From Acidobacteriota bacterium (GTDB lineage: Bacteria > Acidobacteriota > Vicinamibacteria > Vicinamibacterales > 2-12-FULL-66-21), in assembly GCA_013362195.1 (NCBI GenBank), contig JABFWM010000198.1, positions 1-13,093 of the forward strand: 13,093 bases of DNA, written 5' to 3'. Under the pieces are notes generated by a model. The model was not told the origin of the DNA and did not search any database. It worked only from the letters and a program-made list of their open reading frames with translations. Made by a program: the position numbers and the translations under genes. Within the stretch, counting starts at the first letter, position 1. Every line of letters begins with the position of its first letter. Of this stretch, positions 11,743-13,093 are shown in pieces.

Positions 11743-13093
11743 TCATCGATCCAGCTCGATCGAGACGGCGATGATCGCATCGCCCTGCGCGAACCCCTTG
11801 ACCTTCACCTTCATTTCGTTGCGCAGGGACGAGCACGAGCCGTCCGAGTACCGCGTGTCAGCGGTGGTCTGGACGGCGCGATGCTCGACGGTGAAGGCGA
11901 CGCGGGGGCACGAGCCGCGGAGGTCGTCGATCCGGCCCTTGATGTCGACGTTCCGCTCTTCCCGCTCTTCGGCACCCTTTTGATCGATCGAGACGGATCG
12001 ATCGCCGACGTCGACCGTGCCTCGCCGCGCGCCGCCGGAGTTCCTGGCCACGCGAAGGCGCACGTCGTCGTTGCCGATGCCGCCCGGGCCACTCGACAGT
12101 GAAATCCAGTCGACGCGACTCGACACGTTCCACCGGCAGAGCGGGCCGGCGCGGACGCGCAGCCGGACGTCGCCGCCGTCCGAGTCGACGGCGTCTTCGG
12201 GCCCCTCGACCTGAATCGTGCAGACGGGGGGAGCCGGCGCGGCGGCGTCCTGTTCAATAGTCAGACGCGTGTCGGCGAGGATCAGTACACCGCTTCGGGC
12301 GCTCTGCTGTTTGTTGCCGTCGACGCGGTAGCGCACCTCACCAGATCCTTTGCCGCTGTTGCCGGTCTCGATGGTGATCCACCCGGCTTGACTGCTCGCC
12401 GTCCACCCGCATCCGTCGGTAGTGCGGATCGCGGCGCGCGCGCTGCCGCCCTCGGCTCCAAAACTCGCCCGCGGCGGCGTGACATCGAAGACGCAGCGCG
12501 CCTCTGGCGGCGGAGGAGCTGGGGCGGGCGCCGCGGCCTGCGAGACCGTCACCGTCGCGCCGCTCACCGTCACCACGCCGGTACGAGCCCCGCCGCCGTT
12601 CGAGGCAATGCTCAGGCGGACGTCGCCGGGGCCGGTGCCTGACGCGCTGGAGACGATCGTTATCCACGGTGCGGCGCTGGCCGCTGACCACGAGCACCGC
12701 GCCGCCGTTTGCACCGCGACGCGAACGTCGCCGCCGCCGGCGCCCACGGACGCGTCCGTCCGGTCCAGGTCCACCGTGCACGCTGGCGACGGAGGAGGAG
12801 ACGGAGGTGGCGGCGGCGCTGGTGACGGTGACGGTGATGGCGGAGCCGGCGCATCCGGTGGAGGTGCGGGGAGCGGAGAATCGGGTGGAGGTGCAGGGGC
12901 GGGCGTTGGCGTCGTCGGCGGACGTGTCGCCGCGCCGCGCTGGGTGACGGCCTGCTCCACGCCATTGACGCGAATCACGGCGGCGCGATCCGTCCCATCG
13001 TTCCGTGCCGCCGTGAACGCGACATCGCCATTGCCGTCGCCGGACGTGGGACCGCGGAGGTCGATCCATGCCGCGTCGGTCGTCGCCGTCCAC
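11743..13093 (-). CDS. BACON-repeat surface/secreted protein with C-terminal DUF5666-like domain (5' end missing)
   Basis: 449 residues are visible. The frame is open to the right edge: codons from 13092 read WTATTDAAWIDLRG and continue into the body, so the GTG at 12978 is internal and the true start lies outside. Order: end of a first BACON domain (visible residues 1-55), a Pro-rich spacer (58-103), BACON 2 (105-185; DNA about 12538-12780), BACON 3 (200-281; 12250-12495), BACON 4 (291-371; 11980-12222) and a 68-residue C-terminal domain (11746-11949). Each BACON unit has the family pattern: a GGD/GGS strand, C-x-W, a W-I-x-I/L motif, a Gly-rich turn, N-GGxxR-x-G, and a final V-x-Q or I-x-Q. 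The unit period is 91-95 residues, and each complete unit has two cysteines, fitting an exported protein. The C-terminal part (KGRIDDLRGSCPRVAFTVE ... KVKVKGFAQGDAIIAVSIEL) resembles DUF5666. BACON domains are thought to bind carbohydrate or mucin, or to act as spacers; the function here is unknown. Confidence 0.88.
   Translation of the reverse strand, partial: WTATTDAAWIDLRGPTSGDGNGDVAFTAARNDGTDRAAVIRVNGVEQAVTQRGAATRPPTTPTPAPAPPPDSPLPAPPPDAPAPPSPSPSPAPPPPPSPPPSPACTVDLDRTDASVGAGGGDVRVAVQTAARCSWSAASAAPWITIVSSASGTGPGDVRLSIASNGGGARTGVVTVSGATVTVSQAAAPAPAPPPPEARCVFDVTPPRASFGAEGGSARAAIRTTDGCGWTASSQAGWITIETGNSGKGSGEVRYRVDGNKQQSARSGVLILADTRLTIEQDAAAPAPPVCTIQVEGPEDAVDSDGGDVRLRVRAGPLCRWNVSSRVDWISLSSGPGGIGNDDVRLRVARNSGGARRGTVDVGDRSVSIDQKGAEEREERNVDIKGRIDDLRGSCPRVAFTVEHRAVQTTADTRYSDGSCSSLRNEMKVKVKGFAQGDAIIAVSIELDR
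12784..12921 (-). repeat. Low-complexity Pro-rich coding segment
   Basis: Encodes a 46-residue linker of alternating Pro with Ala, Ser, Thr and Asp, with PSPSPSP and PPPPPSPPPSP tracts, between BACON domains 1 and 2. The coding is CCn-rich and repetitive, so length variation by slippage is plausible. It probably forms an extended stalk or hinge outside the membrane. Confidence 0.8.

Overview
The window is GC-rich DNA, tightly packed with genes, from a Gram-negative, probably soil or sediment bacterium. Twin-arginine (Tat) leaders on sugar-acid enzymes, a cytochrome-PQQ dehydrogenase, BACON-domain proteins and many small intergenic palindromes suggest Acidobacteriota, perhaps Vicinamibacteria. 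This placement is from general knowledge, not a search. No rRNA, tRNA, CRISPR, transposase or phage gene was seen. No gene-free stretch exceeds about 265 bp.

Layout. Positions 1-103 hold an array of palindromes with a period of about 30 bp that runs off the left edge. On the minus strand, 104-1345 and 1348-2748 are two adjacent enolase-superfamily acid-sugar dehydratase-like genes, 2 bp apart. The region 2749-3013 is a divergent control region with a candidate promoter and a large inverted repeat. On the plus strand, 3014-7768 is a probable four-gene operon: a UxuA (mannonate dehydratase)-like TIM barrel, two RraA/HMG-aldolase-family proteins overlapping by 4 bp, and a cytochrome c-PQQ dehydrogenase fusion. 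Facing it on the minus strand is a Tat-exported Gfo/Idh/MocA oxidoreductase (7838-9043). Upstream of that, also on the minus strand, are a 706-residue GT-C/YfhO-like membrane protein (9134-11254), a 135-residue two-CxxC zinc-ribbon protein (11286-11693) and the 3' part of a BACON-repeat surface protein (11743 to the right edge, 5' end missing).

How the genes may work together. All seven genes from 104 to 9043 start with a visible Tat or Sec signal. This includes four or five enzymes whose textbook relatives are cytoplasmic. Together they could form a periplasmic sugar or sugar-acid pathway: the PQQ dehydrogenase oxidises a sugar or alcohol and passes electrons to its own cytochrome, the dehydratase-like proteins turn an aldonate or uronate into a 2-keto-3-deoxy acid, and the RraA-family aldolase-like proteins may cleave a keto acid. 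No sugar kinase, transporter or regulator lies in the window. The exported set and its layout are read directly from the sequence; the pathway order and substrates are inference. The three genes at 9134-13093 look like a separate cell-surface or envelope neighbourhood.
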